Source of the DNA: Polycyclovorans sp. | GTDB taxonomy: Bacteria; Pseudomonadota; Gammaproteobacteria; Nevskiales; Nevskiaceae | Assembly: GCA_002706265.1 (NCBI GenBank) | Contig: PAKU01000005.1 | Location: 1 to 37,783, forward strand | Reading direction: 5' to 3' | DNA length: 37,783 nucleotides | Shown: positions 1 to 7,712 of the stretch, piece by piece | Layout: each line of letters starts with the position of its first letter | Position numbering within the stretch: position 1 is the stretch's first letter | Position numbers and translations under genes: made by a program | The notes under the pieces: model-generated | Told to the model about the DNA's origin: nothing | Seen by the model: the letters and a program-made list of their open reading frames with translations, nothing else | Database searches by the model: none

Positions 1-48
1 CACAGCACGTTCGCGGACTTCAGGGGAAAACTTGACGGGTTTCTTCAT
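1..48 (-). CDS. IS3-family transposase OrfA, N-terminus only
   Basis: The visible translation is MKKPVKFSPEVRERAV, which runs off the left edge. This is the characteristic opening of IS3-family OrfA proteins, the helix-turn-helix DNA-binding subunit normally joined to OrfB (DDE integrase) by a programmed -1 frameshift. A GGAG ribosome-binding site sits just upstream of the ATG (minus-strand AATGGAGCC-ATG). Only 16 codons are seen, so intactness of the transposase cannot be judged. The family call rests on the strong match of these residues to the family N-terminus as I know it. Confidence 0.7.
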   Translation of the reverse strand, partial: MKKPVKFSPEVRERAV

Positions 49-98
49 GGCTCCATTCTCTCAAGGGATGAAGCCTCCTCAAATTGCGGGGCGGTTCA
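1..98 (-). mobile_element. Left edge of an IS3-family insertion sequence (partial)
   Basis: The first 48 bases encode, on the minus strand, the start of an IS3-type OrfA. Upstream of it the minus-strand sequence beginning at base 98, TGAACCGCCCCGCAATTTG, starts with TG and has the G/C-rich look of an IS3-family terminal repeat, so I place the outer end near base 98. The rest of the element, including OrfB and the other end, lies outside the window, so the inverted repeat and target duplication cannot be verified. A 10-bp direct repeat (TCAGATTGAG at 96-105 and 114-123) spans the proposed junction and the stop codon of the neighbouring esterase. Confidence 0.6.
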
Positions 99-113
99 GA
101 TTGAGTCCGTGCG

Positions 114-1046
114 TCAGATTGAGGCTCTGCCACACCAACGGTTCTCGGTTCGAAAGCGTGCATCGGTGATGAACTGGGTAATCAACTTCATGTCGGCGCG
201 CGCCTCGGCCACCAGCGGGAAAAGAATGGGCCAGACGTGCGGCATGTCCGGCCGGGTGAGCAGGCGCGCTTCGGTGCCGGCCGCACGTGCACGCGTGGCC
301 ACGGCGTAGGCATCGTCTCGCAGGCACTCCTCGTCGCTTGCGCAGATCATCAGGGGTGGAAGGCCCTCGAAGTTGCCGTTCAGCGGCGAGACCTTGGGGT
401 CGGTTGGGTCGTGGCCCTGAAGGTAGGCGTTGCCCATCATGCGAATGACGTTTTGCGAGAGCATCACGTCACTGTGGTCGTTCTCTGCCCAGCTGGGGGC
501 GGTGCCGCTGAGGTCGGCGCCGGGCGAGAGCAGCACGGCGCAGCGCGGCATGGGCAGACCCTCATCGCGGGCGCTTTGCAGGGTGACCAGGGTCAGGTTG
601 CCGCCAGCCGAGTCGCCGGTGACGATCAGGTCTGCCGGGTCGGTTCCGCATTCGATCAATTCCCGATACACCGCGAGACAGTCGTCCGGCGCGGCAGGAA
701 ACGGATGCTCGGGCGCCAACCGGTAGTCCGGCAGAATCACCTGCGCCTGCAGACGCCGGGCCAACGCGCCGCAAAAGGGATGGTAAGTCCTGAGCTTGCC
801 GCCAATGAAGGCGCCGCCGTGCAGGTGCAGAATGGTCAGGCGGGGATTGCGCGGGGCCAGGCGCTCGCAGGGCACGCCGGCAAAATTGATCTTGCGCGCC
901 GACACCCCGAGTGGAAGGTTGGAAGGAAGCGGCGCGTGATCGAGCACGCGGCGAAAATGCCGGACGGCATGTTCCTCGGACTCGAACTCGCGCTTGAGCA
1001 ACGCGCGAAACATGCGTTTGAAGGCAATGGCACTGAGGCTGGTCAC
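114..1046 (-). CDS. Alpha/beta hydrolase, HSL (family IV) esterase
   Basis: A 310-residue alpha/beta hydrolase of the hormone-sensitive-lipase type, predicted to hydrolyse carboxylic esters in the cytoplasm; no signal peptide is visible. It shows the oxyanion-hole motif HGGAF (about residues 76-80), the nucleophile elbow GDSAGG (Ser146), an acid region ASDEECLRDD (about 236-245) and a DMPH histidine near 270. The start is GTG at 1046, with AAGGAA upstream on the minus strand. It lies 13 bp after the SDR at 1060-1890 and ends the six-gene minus-strand operon. In context it could cleave esters made by the BVMO at 2982-4610. The last residues (about RTENRWCGRASI) look atypical and abut the IS edge, so the native tail may have been altered. 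Length is normal for the family. Confidence 0.9.
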   Translation of the reverse strand: MTSLSAIAFKRMFRALLKREFESEEHAVRHFRRVLDHAPLPSNLPLGVSARKINFAGVPCERLAPRNPRLTILHLHGGAFIGGKLRTYHPFCGALARRLQAQVILPDYRLAPEHPFPAAPDDCLAVYRELIECGTDPADLIVTGDSAGGNLTLVTLQSARDEGLPMPRCAVLLSPGADLSGTAPSWAENDHSDVMLSQNVIRMMGNAYLQGHDPTDPKVSPLNGNFEGLPPLMICASDEECLRDDAYAVATRARAAGTEARLLTRPDMPHVWPILFPLVAEARADMKLITQFITDARFRTENRWCGRASI

Positions 1047-1059
1047 GTGGGCATTTCCT

Positions 1060-1890
1060 TCAGTCGGCCGCCAGGCGATAACTGAAGCCCAGAGCGCGTG
1101 CGTAGAGTTGCGGCAGGGCGCGCTTGGCGCGCCACATCAGCCGACCGTCCCATTGCGGGAGCACGTAGAGCTGGTTGCGGTCCATGGCGTCCAGGGTCTG
1201 GCGCGCCACTTCGCCGCTGTTGGTGAACGCCCACTTCTCCATCGCCTTGGCGGCAAAGGTCTTGCGGTCGCTGGGGAAGCGACTCTCGTTGATGATGTTG
1301 GTGGGCACGATCGTCGGGCACAGGGCGCTGACATGAACGCCGGTGCCGGACAGCTCGGCCGACAGGGTTTCTGACAGCGACAGCACCGCCGACTTGGTGA
1401 CGTTATAGGTGGTCATCTCGGGCGCGGCCGCAAAGCCGGCGGCAGACGCCGTGTTGATGATGCCGCCATAGCCCAGCTTGCGGAAGCGCGGTGCAAATTC
1501 GTGGCAGCCGTGGATCACGCCCCACAGGTTCACCGACAGACACCAGCGCCAGTCTTCGAGCGAGACATCGCCGATACGACCCCCCACGCCCACGCCGGCG
1601 TTGTTGACGACCACCGTGGTTGCCCGCCCGAGCAGCGCGTCGGCTTTCGAAGCCAATTTGGCGAACTGCTTTTCGTCGCCGACATCGCAGGTGTATGCAA
1701 TGCCGCGGCCGCCGAGTTCATCGACCTGGGCTGCCGTTTGTGCGGCGCGTTCCTGCTGGATGTCGACGCACAACACAGTGCCGCCGCGGCGCGCCAGCTC
1801 CAGCGCAAAACTGCGGCCGATGCCGCTGCCGGCCCCGGTCACGATGGCGGCGGCGCACTGGCTCAATTTCAGACTCTTGGGACGACTCAC
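1060..1890 (-). CDS. Short-chain dehydrogenase/reductase (SDR)
   Basis: A 276-residue classical SDR, predicted NAD(P)-dependent oxidoreductase acting on an alcohol or ketone. It has the Rossmann glycine motif TGAGSGIG (about 18-25), NNAG (96-99), a catalytic Ser near 149 and the YxxxK pair Tyr162/Lys166. An acidic residue after beta-strand 2 (CVDI, Asp43) favours NAD over NADP by the usual rule. The start is GTG at 1890, chosen because minus-strand GAGGAGAG lies 7 bases upstream. It sits between a PF10118 protein and an esterase, so oxidation of an alcohol released by ester cleavage is a reasonable role, but the substrate cannot be read from sequence. Confidence 0.92.
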   Translation of the reverse strand: MSRPKSLKLSQCAAAIVTGAGSGIGRSFALELARRGGTVLCVDIQQERAAQTAAQVDELGGRGIAYTCDVGDEKQFAKLASKADALLGRATTVVVNNAGVGVGGRIGDVSLEDWRWCLSVNLWGVIHGCHEFAPRFRKLGYGGIINTASAAGFAAAPEMTTYNVTKSAVLSLSETLSAELSGTGVHVSALCPTIVPTNIINESRFPSDRKTFAAKAMEKWAFTNSGEVARQTLDAMDRNQLYVLPQWDGRLMWRAKRALPQLYARALGFSYRLAAD

Positions 1891-1973
1891 GATCGCCTCT
1901 CTCCTCTAGCAGATCAATTGGAATGAGCCGCCGGACCCGGCCCGACCGTGGCCTGCCCGGCGGCTCGTGATGT

Positions 1974-2867
1974 TCAGGCAACCGATTTGAGCTTGGACAC
2001 CGGACCTTCGCCGATGAACGCCTTGTAGGCCTTCATGGTGTCGCCGGTCGCATCGAAGGTGTCCTTCCACGCGCGAAGCTGCGCGCGGTTGTCGTGGTCC
2101 CAGGGATGGAAGTTGGGCGAGTAGTAGGGCAGGTAGTGCTTGACCAACAAGCGCATGAACCCCGGCTGGGTGAACTGGAATTTCAGTCCCTTGAGGGCCG
2201 AACGCCAGTTGAACAGGTGGCCGTCCTTGGCAACGAGAATCAGGCGCTGGTATTCGCTGATGGCGAAGAAAATACCGGTCATCAACACCATGCCGGCGAT
2301 GCGCTTGGGATAGCTGCCCACCGCGTCCTGGTACACGTCGAAAGACACCGACTTGTGCTCGGTCTCCTCGATCATGTGCCAGGCGATCATCGCGCCCAGT
2401 GACGGATCGAAGTCTTTGAAGATCTCAGGGTGGTCAACGAAGACCGCAGAAATGGTGCCGGTGAAGTGCTCGCCGGCAGCCATGGTCGAGAGCTGCATGT
2501 CCTCGCTCAGAAACCTTTGCAGGAAGGTCCGCGTGCGCTTGAACGCGTCTTCCACTTTGTCCACGGGCACGCCGTGTGCCATGACCGCCTTGTTCATGAT
2601 GTCGTGTTCGCGGGCGTGGAAGTGTTCCTGCTTGATGAAGTCAATGCCGGCCTTGCGCACCTTTTCATCACTGACCTTGACCAGGTTCTTGCGCACGCAC
2701 TGCATCACCCAGCGTTCGCCGTCGGGCACGGCGGCCAGAAGCGCGTTCCACCAGTGGGTGGTCCACGGGTCGTTGTTCATCCAGTACTTGGGCACGTCGG
2801 TCATGTCGAAGTGCAGGTCGCGCGGCTTGACTTCGTCGTAGCCGATCTTCCGATTTGCTAATGCCAT
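1974..2867 (-). CDS. PF10118-type 'metal-dependent hydrolase', candidate diiron protein
   Basis: A 297-residue protein of the family usually annotated as predicted metal-dependent hydrolase (PF10118). I see no hydrolase motif. What I do see is a ligand pattern typical of diiron four-helix bundles: Glu51 in a first helix (GERWVM), E81-H-F-H84 in a second, Glu133 in a third (AAGEHF) and E168-T-E-H171 in a fourth (EETEHKSVSFD). His88 is also conserved with the paralogue at 5560-6453, where all these positions recur. A hydrophobic stretch around 191-212 could be a buried or membrane-associated helix. The ATG at 2867 has AAGGAAGG upstream. It sits between an SDR and a BVMO, which suggests an oxidative or desaturating step, but this is inference. 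Confidence 0.85.
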   Translation of the reverse strand: MALANRKIGYDEVKPRDLHFDMTDVPKYWMNNDPWTTHWWNALLAAVPDGERWVMQCVRKNLVKVSDEKVRKAGIDFIKQEHFHAREHDIMNKAVMAHGVPVDKVEDAFKRTRTFLQRFLSEDMQLSTMAAGEHFTGTISAVFVDHPEIFKDFDPSLGAMIAWHMIEETEHKSVSFDVYQDAVGSYPKRIAGMVLMTGIFFAISEYQRLILVAKDGHLFNWRSALKGLKFQFTQPGFMRLLVKHYLPYYSPNFHPWDHDNRAQLRAWKDTFDATGDTMKAYKAFIGEGPVSKLKSVA

Positions 2868-2981
2868 GGCTTACCTTCCTTTTGAATGCATGAAGCGGTT
2901 TGAGAAATGCGGCGCCGCCTGCGGTGTAAAGGCGCGCGCTACGCGTGAAGAGATTGAAAAATGTGTGGCGATCGTTGGGGC

Positions 2982-4610
2982 TCAGTCCTCGGTCGAGGCG
3001 AGGGCTTCGGCTCGGGTGAACTGGTAATGCGACATCGGCGAATGTTTTGCGCGCCACTGCGCCTCGACCGACGTCGACGGGCGCAGCATCGGCGCATCGC
3101 CGTGACGGTCGAAGTAGTAACTGTTGGAACCCGAGCAGCTGTGGTTCACAAACACGGTGCGCTGCTGGCGGCGCTGGATGTCGGTGAAGTAGCGCTCATG
3201 CGGCCCCTGGCGAATTTCGACGCAGGTGCTGCCGGTCTTGTGGGCCTCCTTGATGCAGCGCACGGCATGTAAGGAGTGGTTTTCCACCATCTTGAAGTAC
3301 GACGAGCCCGTGAGCGCGTAAGGCCCCAGCATTCCAAAGTAGTTGGGGAAGTTTGGAATGGTCGTGCCTTCGTAGGCCTGATAGCGCTGGTCCTCCCAGA
3401 ACTGGCCCAGTTCCAGACCGCCGCGGCCAACGACTTCGAACGAAGGCAGGTTGCCCTTTTCGAACACCTTGTAGCCCGTGGCCGTGATCAACACGTCGAT
3501 CTTGCGCTCGGTGCCGTCACGGGTGCGCACGCCGTCTTCGGTGATGCACTCGATAGGGTCGGTGACCAGTTCCACGTTGTCGCGGGTGTAGGTCTTGAAA
3601 TATTCGTTGGAGAAGGTCGGGCGCTTGCAGCCAAATCCGTACTTGGGTGTGAGCTTCTCCCGCAGTTCCGGGTCGTCGGGGATCTGCTCAAGCAGGTTGT
3701 TCTTGCCGGCGTTTTCCGCCCAGCGAACGAGACCCGGGATCTGGCGGTTATAGAGCACGGCACCGACCATGAGCGACTCTGTCAAGGCATCGGCGACGAA
3801 ACGCACGGCGCGCTGGGCCACCGGCATCGCACGGAACGTGGACCTCATCCACCCAGGGATCTCCGCGTCCGGCTTTTTCAGCACCCAGATGGGCGTGCGC
3901 TGATAGACATCCAGATGCGCCACCTTGCGCGCCAACTCCGGCACCATCTGCACGGCCGTGGCGCCGGTGCCGATAACGGCGACCCGCTTGCCGGTGAAGT
4001 CGTAGTTTTCATCCCAGTAGCCGGTGTGGATGACGCGGCCCTTGAAGGTGTCCAGCCCCTGAATGTCGGGCGCCTTGGGCGAGATCAGCCCGCCACTGGC
4101 GCTGATGATGTATCGGGCGGTCAACACGCTGCCGTCTTTGAGGTGCACGTGCCACAGATGCAGGCTCTCATCGAACACCGCCTTCGCGACCTCCACGCCG
4201 AAGCGCGTCTTCGGATAGATGCCGTATTTCGCGGCCACCCGCTGCGCGTAGCGCTGCAGTTCGTCGCCGGGCGCAAAAACCCGCGACCAGTTGGGGTTCT
4301 GCTCGAAGGAAAACGAGTAGACGAAGGAGCTGATGTCGACCGCGATGCCGGGATAGCGGTTGTCGCGCCAGGTTCCGCCGACATCATGGGCGCGCTCCAG
4401 CAGCACGAACGAATTGATGCCGTTCTTTTGCAATTCGATGGCCGCGCCCATGCCCGCGAAGCCGGCGCCGACGATGATCGCTTCATAGTCGGGCTTGCCC
4501 TTGGGGCGCGAGGAGCCGCGCTGTTTGACGTCCACATGGCCCAGGTCGGTGTCTGACCGGGCTTTGGACCGTGACGAGGTGGGGCTTTTTTTCTGGGATC
4601 CATCGGCCAT
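2982..4610 (-). CDS. Flavin-containing monooxygenase, Baeyer-Villiger type
   Basis: A 542-residue class B flavoprotein monooxygenase predicted to use FAD, NADPH and O2 to turn a ketone into an ester or lactone. The FAD Rossmann motif is GAGFAGMG (about 48-55). The Baeyer-Villiger fingerprint FxGxxxHxxxW is intact as Phe189, Gly191, His195, Trp199, and a second dinucleotide motif GTGATA starts near 214. The VGGTWRDNRYPG segment (about 77-88) is typical of the family. An N-terminal extension of about 40 polar residues rich in Ser, Lys and Arg precedes the core. ATG at 4610 has GGAG about 8 bases upstream. It is the third of six co-directional genes. It is paralogous at family level with the BVMO at 8673-10172, which lacks the extension. 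Substrate unknown. Confidence 0.92.
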   Translation of the reverse strand: MADGSQKKSPTSSRSKARSDTDLGHVDVKQRGSSRPKGKPDYEAIIVGAGFAGMGAAIELQKNGINSFVLLERAHDVGGTWRDNRYPGIAVDISSFVYSFSFEQNPNWSRVFAPGDELQRYAQRVAAKYGIYPKTRFGVEVAKAVFDESLHLWHVHLKDGSVLTARYIISASGGLISPKAPDIQGLDTFKGRVIHTGYWDENYDFTGKRVAVIGTGATAVQMVPELARKVAHLDVYQRTPIWVLKKPDAEIPGWMRSTFRAMPVAQRAVRFVADALTESLMVGAVLYNRQIPGLVRWAENAGKNNLLEQIPDDPELREKLTPKYGFGCKRPTFSNEYFKTYTRDNVELVTDPIECITEDGVRTRDGTERKIDVLITATGYKVFEKGNLPSFEVVGRGGLELGQFWEDQRYQAYEGTTIPNFPNYFGMLGPYALTGSSYFKMVENHSLHAVRCIKEAHKTGSTCVEIRQGPHERYFTDIQRRQQRTVFVNHSCSGSNSYYFDRHGDAPMLRPSTSVEAQWRAKHSPMSHYQFTRAEALASTED

Positions 4611-4687
4611 GTCGTTTACTCCGTATGTTGTGGTCGCGCCTCGGGGCGTGCCGGGGTGTGTGTCAAGGGTTCGTCAAATTGTTCGGA

Positions 4688-5530
4688 CTAGGACTTCATG
4701 CCTGCCATCAAGGGGTTGAGCAGGGTTTGCGCCAGCCACTGGTAGCGAATACCGACCGAGCGCTGCACGACGTCGATCACGTGAGCATCGGGCCCCACCA
4801 GAATGCGCGGGCGGTTGCCCAGGATGCCGCTGATGATGATTTGGGCCGCCTTCTCCGGCGTGGTCAGCGTCATCCGTGCGAACCACTTTTCGAACTTGGC
4901 GCGGTCGGCGTTGGCGCTGGTGGTGGCCAGGCGCGAGGTCTTGGCGATGTTGGTGCGGATGCCGCCGGGGTGTACGCAACTGACTTCCACCGGCAGCTTG
5001 CCCGCCTTCATCTCGATGCGCAGGGACTCGGTGTAGCCCCGAACGCCGAACTTGGCGGCGTTGTAGGCGCTGGTCAGCGGCCCGGAAATCATGCCGTACA
5101 TGCTGGAGACATTGACCACATGGCCATCACCGGACTCGATCAGCTGCGGCAGAAAAGCCTGCGTGCCGTAGCACACGCCCCAGAAGTTGATGCCCATCAG
5201 CCACTCGAAGTCTTCCCACTTCATCTCCTGCACAGACGCGGCCAAGCCGACCCCTGCGTTGTTGATGATCAGGTTGGCGGGCGCCTTGAAGTCCTTCTTC
5301 ACCGCGACGGCGTGCTTGTAGAAGGCCTCGCGGTCGGCAACGTCGAAGCTGTAGGCCTTCGCCTCGCCCTTGGCCGCCTTGATGAATTGCACCGTCTCGG
5401 CGACCGCGTCGGTCTGGATGTCGGAGGCCGCGACGCGGCAGCCACGCTGCGCCAGGTCGATGGCCAGCGCACGACCGATGCCACTGCCGGCGCCGGTGAC
5501 CGCTGCGACTTTGCCTTTGAGTGATTTCAA
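4688..5530 (-). CDS. SDR family oxidoreductase, SadH-like
   Basis: A 280-residue classical SDR with TGAGSGIG (about 12-19), NNAG (90-93), catalytic Ser near 142-143 and Tyr156/Lys160 (YNAAK). The stretch from FWGV through the GDGHVVNVSS region to VHPGGI resembles SadH (Rv3085) of the mycobacterial mymA operon as I remember it. The start codon appears to be TTG at 5530, supported by minus-strand GGAGAAGAAGCG just upstream; no better in-frame ATG lies near. It is separated from the upstream PF10118 gene by 29 bp, so co-transcription is likely. The predicted role is NAD(P)-dependent oxidation of an alcohol or reduction of a ketone in the BVMO pathway. Confidence 0.92.
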   Translation of the reverse strand: MKSLKGKVAAVTGAGSGIGRALAIDLAQRGCRVAASDIQTDAVAETVQFIKAAKGEAKAYSFDVADREAFYKHAVAVKKDFKAPANLIINNAGVGLAASVQEMKWEDFEWLMGINFWGVCYGTQAFLPQLIESGDGHVVNVSSMYGMISGPLTSAYNAAKFGVRGYTESLRIEMKAGKLPVEVSCVHPGGIRTNIAKTSRLATTSANADRAKFEKWFARMTLTTPEKAAQIIISGILGNRPRILVGPDAHVIDVVQRSVGIRYQWLAQTLLNPLMAGMKS

Positions 5531-5559
5531 CGCTTCTTCTCCAGTGGCTGGGTGCCGGC

Positions 5560-6453
5560 TCAGGCAGCCTTGCTCAGCGCCGCGTAAGTGTCTTCGGTGG
5601 CCGGACGCACATCGCCAGACTCTGCATAGCGCTCGATCCAGCGGTCGTAGGCCTCAAGGTCACCGTGACTCCAGGGCTCGAAGCCGGGCTTGAACCAGCT
5701 CAGGTAATGGCCCATGAGGTCAAAGTAGAAGCCGCCGCGTTTCGGTTTGAACAGCCACCACAGGCCCTGACCCCAAAGCCCGACACGCTCGCGCGCGGTG
5801 TAGCCGTCGTTGCGCAGCACGTGTTCCAGAATGGGGAACACCAGGGCGTGGAACACGATGCTGATGTAGGCCATCATCACCACGCGCGGGATGTAACCGA
5901 CCTTGGCCTGATTCTGCAGCAGGTCAAAGGCGACCGATTTGTGCTCGATTTCCTCTGCGGCATGCCAGAAATACAGCGCGCGTACCCGTTCATCGGCGCC
6001 GTCAAACAGGTGGCTGCTGCGGCCCAGAATGGCGTGGGCCATCGACGCCGTCAGGTGTTCGGCGCAGGCGGTCAAGGTGAGCTGCATGCGCGGCGAGAGA
6101 ATCCGCGTGTGCGCGGCGAAAAACTTGCGCAGCACCTGGGTGATCGTCTCGATGTCCACGCCCTGCCGGCCCAGCCGGTTGTTGTAGGCGTTGTGCAGAA
6201 TGCCGTGCAGACCTTCCTGCCGGATGAAGTCTTTCAGTTCCTGTTGCAGAGCGGGATCCTGCAACTGATCCTTGAACTGGCGTAGTGAAACGATAAAGAA
6301 CTTCTCGCCCTCGGGGAGAGTGGTGGAGAAGGCGTCGAAGAATCGGGAGCGAAACACATCGCCGTTGGCCCAGTTGACCGGAATGCCATCGGCGAAATCC
6401 AGTTCGCGGGGGTGACGGGGAACCAGCTTGCGACGTGTGAGGGTTTTGTTCAT
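5560..6453 (-). CDS. Second PF10118-type protein, candidate diiron protein
   Basis: A 297-residue paralogue of the protein at 1974-2867, equal in length but clearly diverged. The same candidate metal ligands are kept: Glu50 (EGEKFF), E80-G-L-H83, His87, Glu132 (ACAEHL) and E168-I-E-H171 (AEEIEHKSVAFD). This places Glu, ExxH, Glu, ExxH in four successive predicted helices, the pattern of ferritin-like diiron carboxylate proteins. A hydrophobic run around residues 189-210 matches the one in the paralogue. It is the first gene of the six-gene minus-strand operon, with ATG at 6453 and GAGAG about 8 bases upstream. The 359-bp gap behind it is shared with the divergent operon starting at 6813. The 'hydrolase' name is inherited annotation; I infer an oxidative function with moderate confidence. 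Confidence 0.85.
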   Translation of the reverse strand: MNKTLTRRKLVPRHPRELDFADGIPVNWANGDVFRSRFFDAFSTTLPEGEKFFIVSLRQFKDQLQDPALQQELKDFIRQEGLHGILHNAYNNRLGRQGVDIETITQVLRKFFAAHTRILSPRMQLTLTACAEHLTASMAHAILGRSSHLFDGADERVRALYFWHAAEEIEHKSVAFDLLQNQAKVGYIPRVVMMAYISIVFHALVFPILEHVLRNDGYTARERVGLWGQGLWWLFKPKRGGFYFDLMGHYLSWFKPGFEPWSHGDLEAYDRWIERYAESGDVRPATEDTYAALSKAA

Positions 6454-6737
6454 GGGTGCTCTCGCTGCATGGATGTCGGGGCGGCGTCCGGTGCGCTCGG
6501 GGTTGTGCGGAAACTCGGACGCCGTGACTGCGTTTGTTGCATAGTGCGGTGTGTCACTACGCAGAACGCATACTGATCAACTGCAGACCTCGGTGTCAAC
6601 TCATTGGCCCGTACAAATGACCTAACAGCCCGATAACAAAGATGATTAAGTGTTGCAGCGCAGCAGAAGCAGGGTTTCGGGCGCCCGACCGGTACGCGCA
6701 ACACCGGTTTTGCATCGGCGCTGAAAGACGGATTGCC

Positions 6738-6756
6738 ACCGCCGCAGTGCGGCGGT
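6738..6756. repeat. Perfect inverted repeat ACCGCCGCA-G-TGCGGCGGT
   Basis: Nine-base arms (6738-6746 and 6748-6756) flank a single G. It lies 8 bp before the shared operator at 6765-6778, in the divergent promoter region. As RNA it would give a shorter stem of about 7 bp with a 5-nt loop, followed by AAAAATAAC rather than a T-run, so it is a poor terminator on the plus strand. A second protein-binding site is possible. Confidence 0.45.
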
Positions 6757-6764
6757 AAAAATAA

Positions 6765-6778
6765 CTAACAACCGTTAG
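6765..6778. promoter_or_regulatory. Putative operator, shared palindrome copy 1
   Basis: CTAACAACCGTTAG: CTAAC and GTTAG arms around a 4-bp centre. It ends 34 bp before the ATG at 6813, where a repressor would interfere with transcription. Near-identical sequences stand at 13508-13521 and 34622-34635, and a degenerate one at 18505-18518. The layout resembles operators of TetR-family acyl-CoA regulators, but no regulator gene is in the window. Confidence 0.65.
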
Positions 6779-6812
6779 AGTACTTTTCACAACTTACCAA
6801 TCGGAGCAGTAC

Positions 6813-7712
6813 ATGAGCGACATGCGATACGACGGAAAAGTGGCAGTGGTGACCGGCGCCGGACAAGGGCTGGGCCGCAGCCATGCGATGTTCCTGGCCT
6901 CGCGCGGGGCCAAGGTGGTGGTCAACGATCTCGGTGGCAGCACCGATGGGAGCGGAGCCTCGCAGACCCCTGCGCAAAAGGTCTGCGACGAGATCAAGGC
7001 GGCGGGCGGCACGGCCGTGGCGAACTATGACTCGGTGTCCAGCGAGGCCGGTGCGCGCGCCATCATCGACGCGGCGGTCAAGGCTTATGGCCGCATCGAC
7101 ATTCTGGTGAACAACGCCGGCATCCTGCGCGACAAGGCCTTGAAGAACGCCGGTGAGGCCGAGATCAGGCCGGTCATCGACGTGCACCTGTACGGCACCA
7201 TCTGGTGCACGCTGGCGGCGTGGAACCACATGCTGGATCAGGGCTACGGTCGCATCGTGAACACCACGTCGGCTGCCGGACTGTTCGGCAATTTTGGCCA
7301 GACCAATTACGGCGCGGCGAAGATGGGCATCGTGGGCTTTTCGCACGTCGCTGCCATCGAAGGCGCCAAGGCCAACGTCAAGGTCAACGTCATCGCTCCG
7401 GCCGCGCGCACGCGCATGACCGAACAGTTGCTCGGACCGATGGCGGAAAAGCTCGCGCCAGAACTGGTCACGCCAGTCGTCGCCTACCTTGCGCACGAGA
7501 GCTGCGAAGTCAGCGGAGAGACCTACAGTTGCGGCGGCGGCCGGGTGGGCCGGGTGTTCGTCGGCGTGGTGCCGGGCTACTACACGCCGCAGCTTTCGGT
7601 GGAGGACGTGCGCGACAATCTGGCCGCGATTCGTGACACCTCGACGTTCGTGATTCCGAGCAATGCGATGGAAGAGATCGGCCTGTTGATGAAGGTCTCG
7701 GCGGGCAAATGA
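6813..7712 (+). CDS. SDR family oxidoreductase, MFE-2 dehydrogenase-like
   Basis: A 299-residue SDR with TGAGQGLG (about 14-21), NNAG (100-103), Ser153 and Tyr166/Lys170 (YGAAK). The opening with VVVNDLGG after the second beta-strand, and the NNAGILRDK segment, resemble the (3R)-hydroxyacyl-CoA dehydrogenase domain of peroxisomal multifunctional enzyme 2 and bacterial relatives such as Hsd4A. It is therefore a candidate 3-hydroxyacyl-CoA or hydroxysteroid-type dehydrogenase. The paralogue at 22111-23025 shares these features. The start ATG has GGAG 7 bp upstream. The stop overlaps the next gene's start by four bases (ATGA), implying translational coupling to the esterase. The shared operator lies 34 bp upstream. 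Confidence 0.92.
   Translation: MSDMRYDGKVAVVTGAGQGLGRSHAMFLASRGAKVVVNDLGGSTDGSGASQTPAQKVCDEIKAAGGTAVANYDSVSSEAGARAIIDAAVKAYGRIDILVNNAGILRDKALKNAGEAEIRPVIDVHLYGTIWCTLAAWNHMLDQGYGRIVNTTSAAGLFGNFGQTNYGAAKMGIVGFSHVAAIEGAKANVKVNVIAPAARTRMTEQLLGPMAEKLAPELVTPVVAYLAHESCEVSGETYSCGGGRVGRVFVGVVPGYYTPQLSVEDVRDNLAAIRDTSTFVIPSNAMEEIGLLMKVSAGK

Larger units (their letters stand above)
6454..6812. promoter_or_regulatory. Divergent 359-bp intergenic control region
   Basis: This is the only gene-free stretch above 300 bp. It separates two divergent operons and is less GC-rich than the flanking genes. It contains a perfect 9-bp inverted repeat (6738-6756), the shared 14-bp palindrome (6765-6778), and a lone half-site CTAACA at 6622-6627 nearer the minus-strand operon. 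I see no open frame in it that looks like a protein and no clear -35/-10 pair. It most likely holds promoters for both directions. Confidence 0.6.

Noticed and set aside
237..1085. Plus-strand open frame over the first esterase.
   Set aside because: Low-complexity shadow of a gene with intact HGG and GDSAGG motifs on the minus strand.
6622..6627. CTAACA half-site in the divergent promoter region.
   Set aside because: The facing sequence (CCGATA) does not complete the palindrome; mentioned only as context, not counted as an operator.
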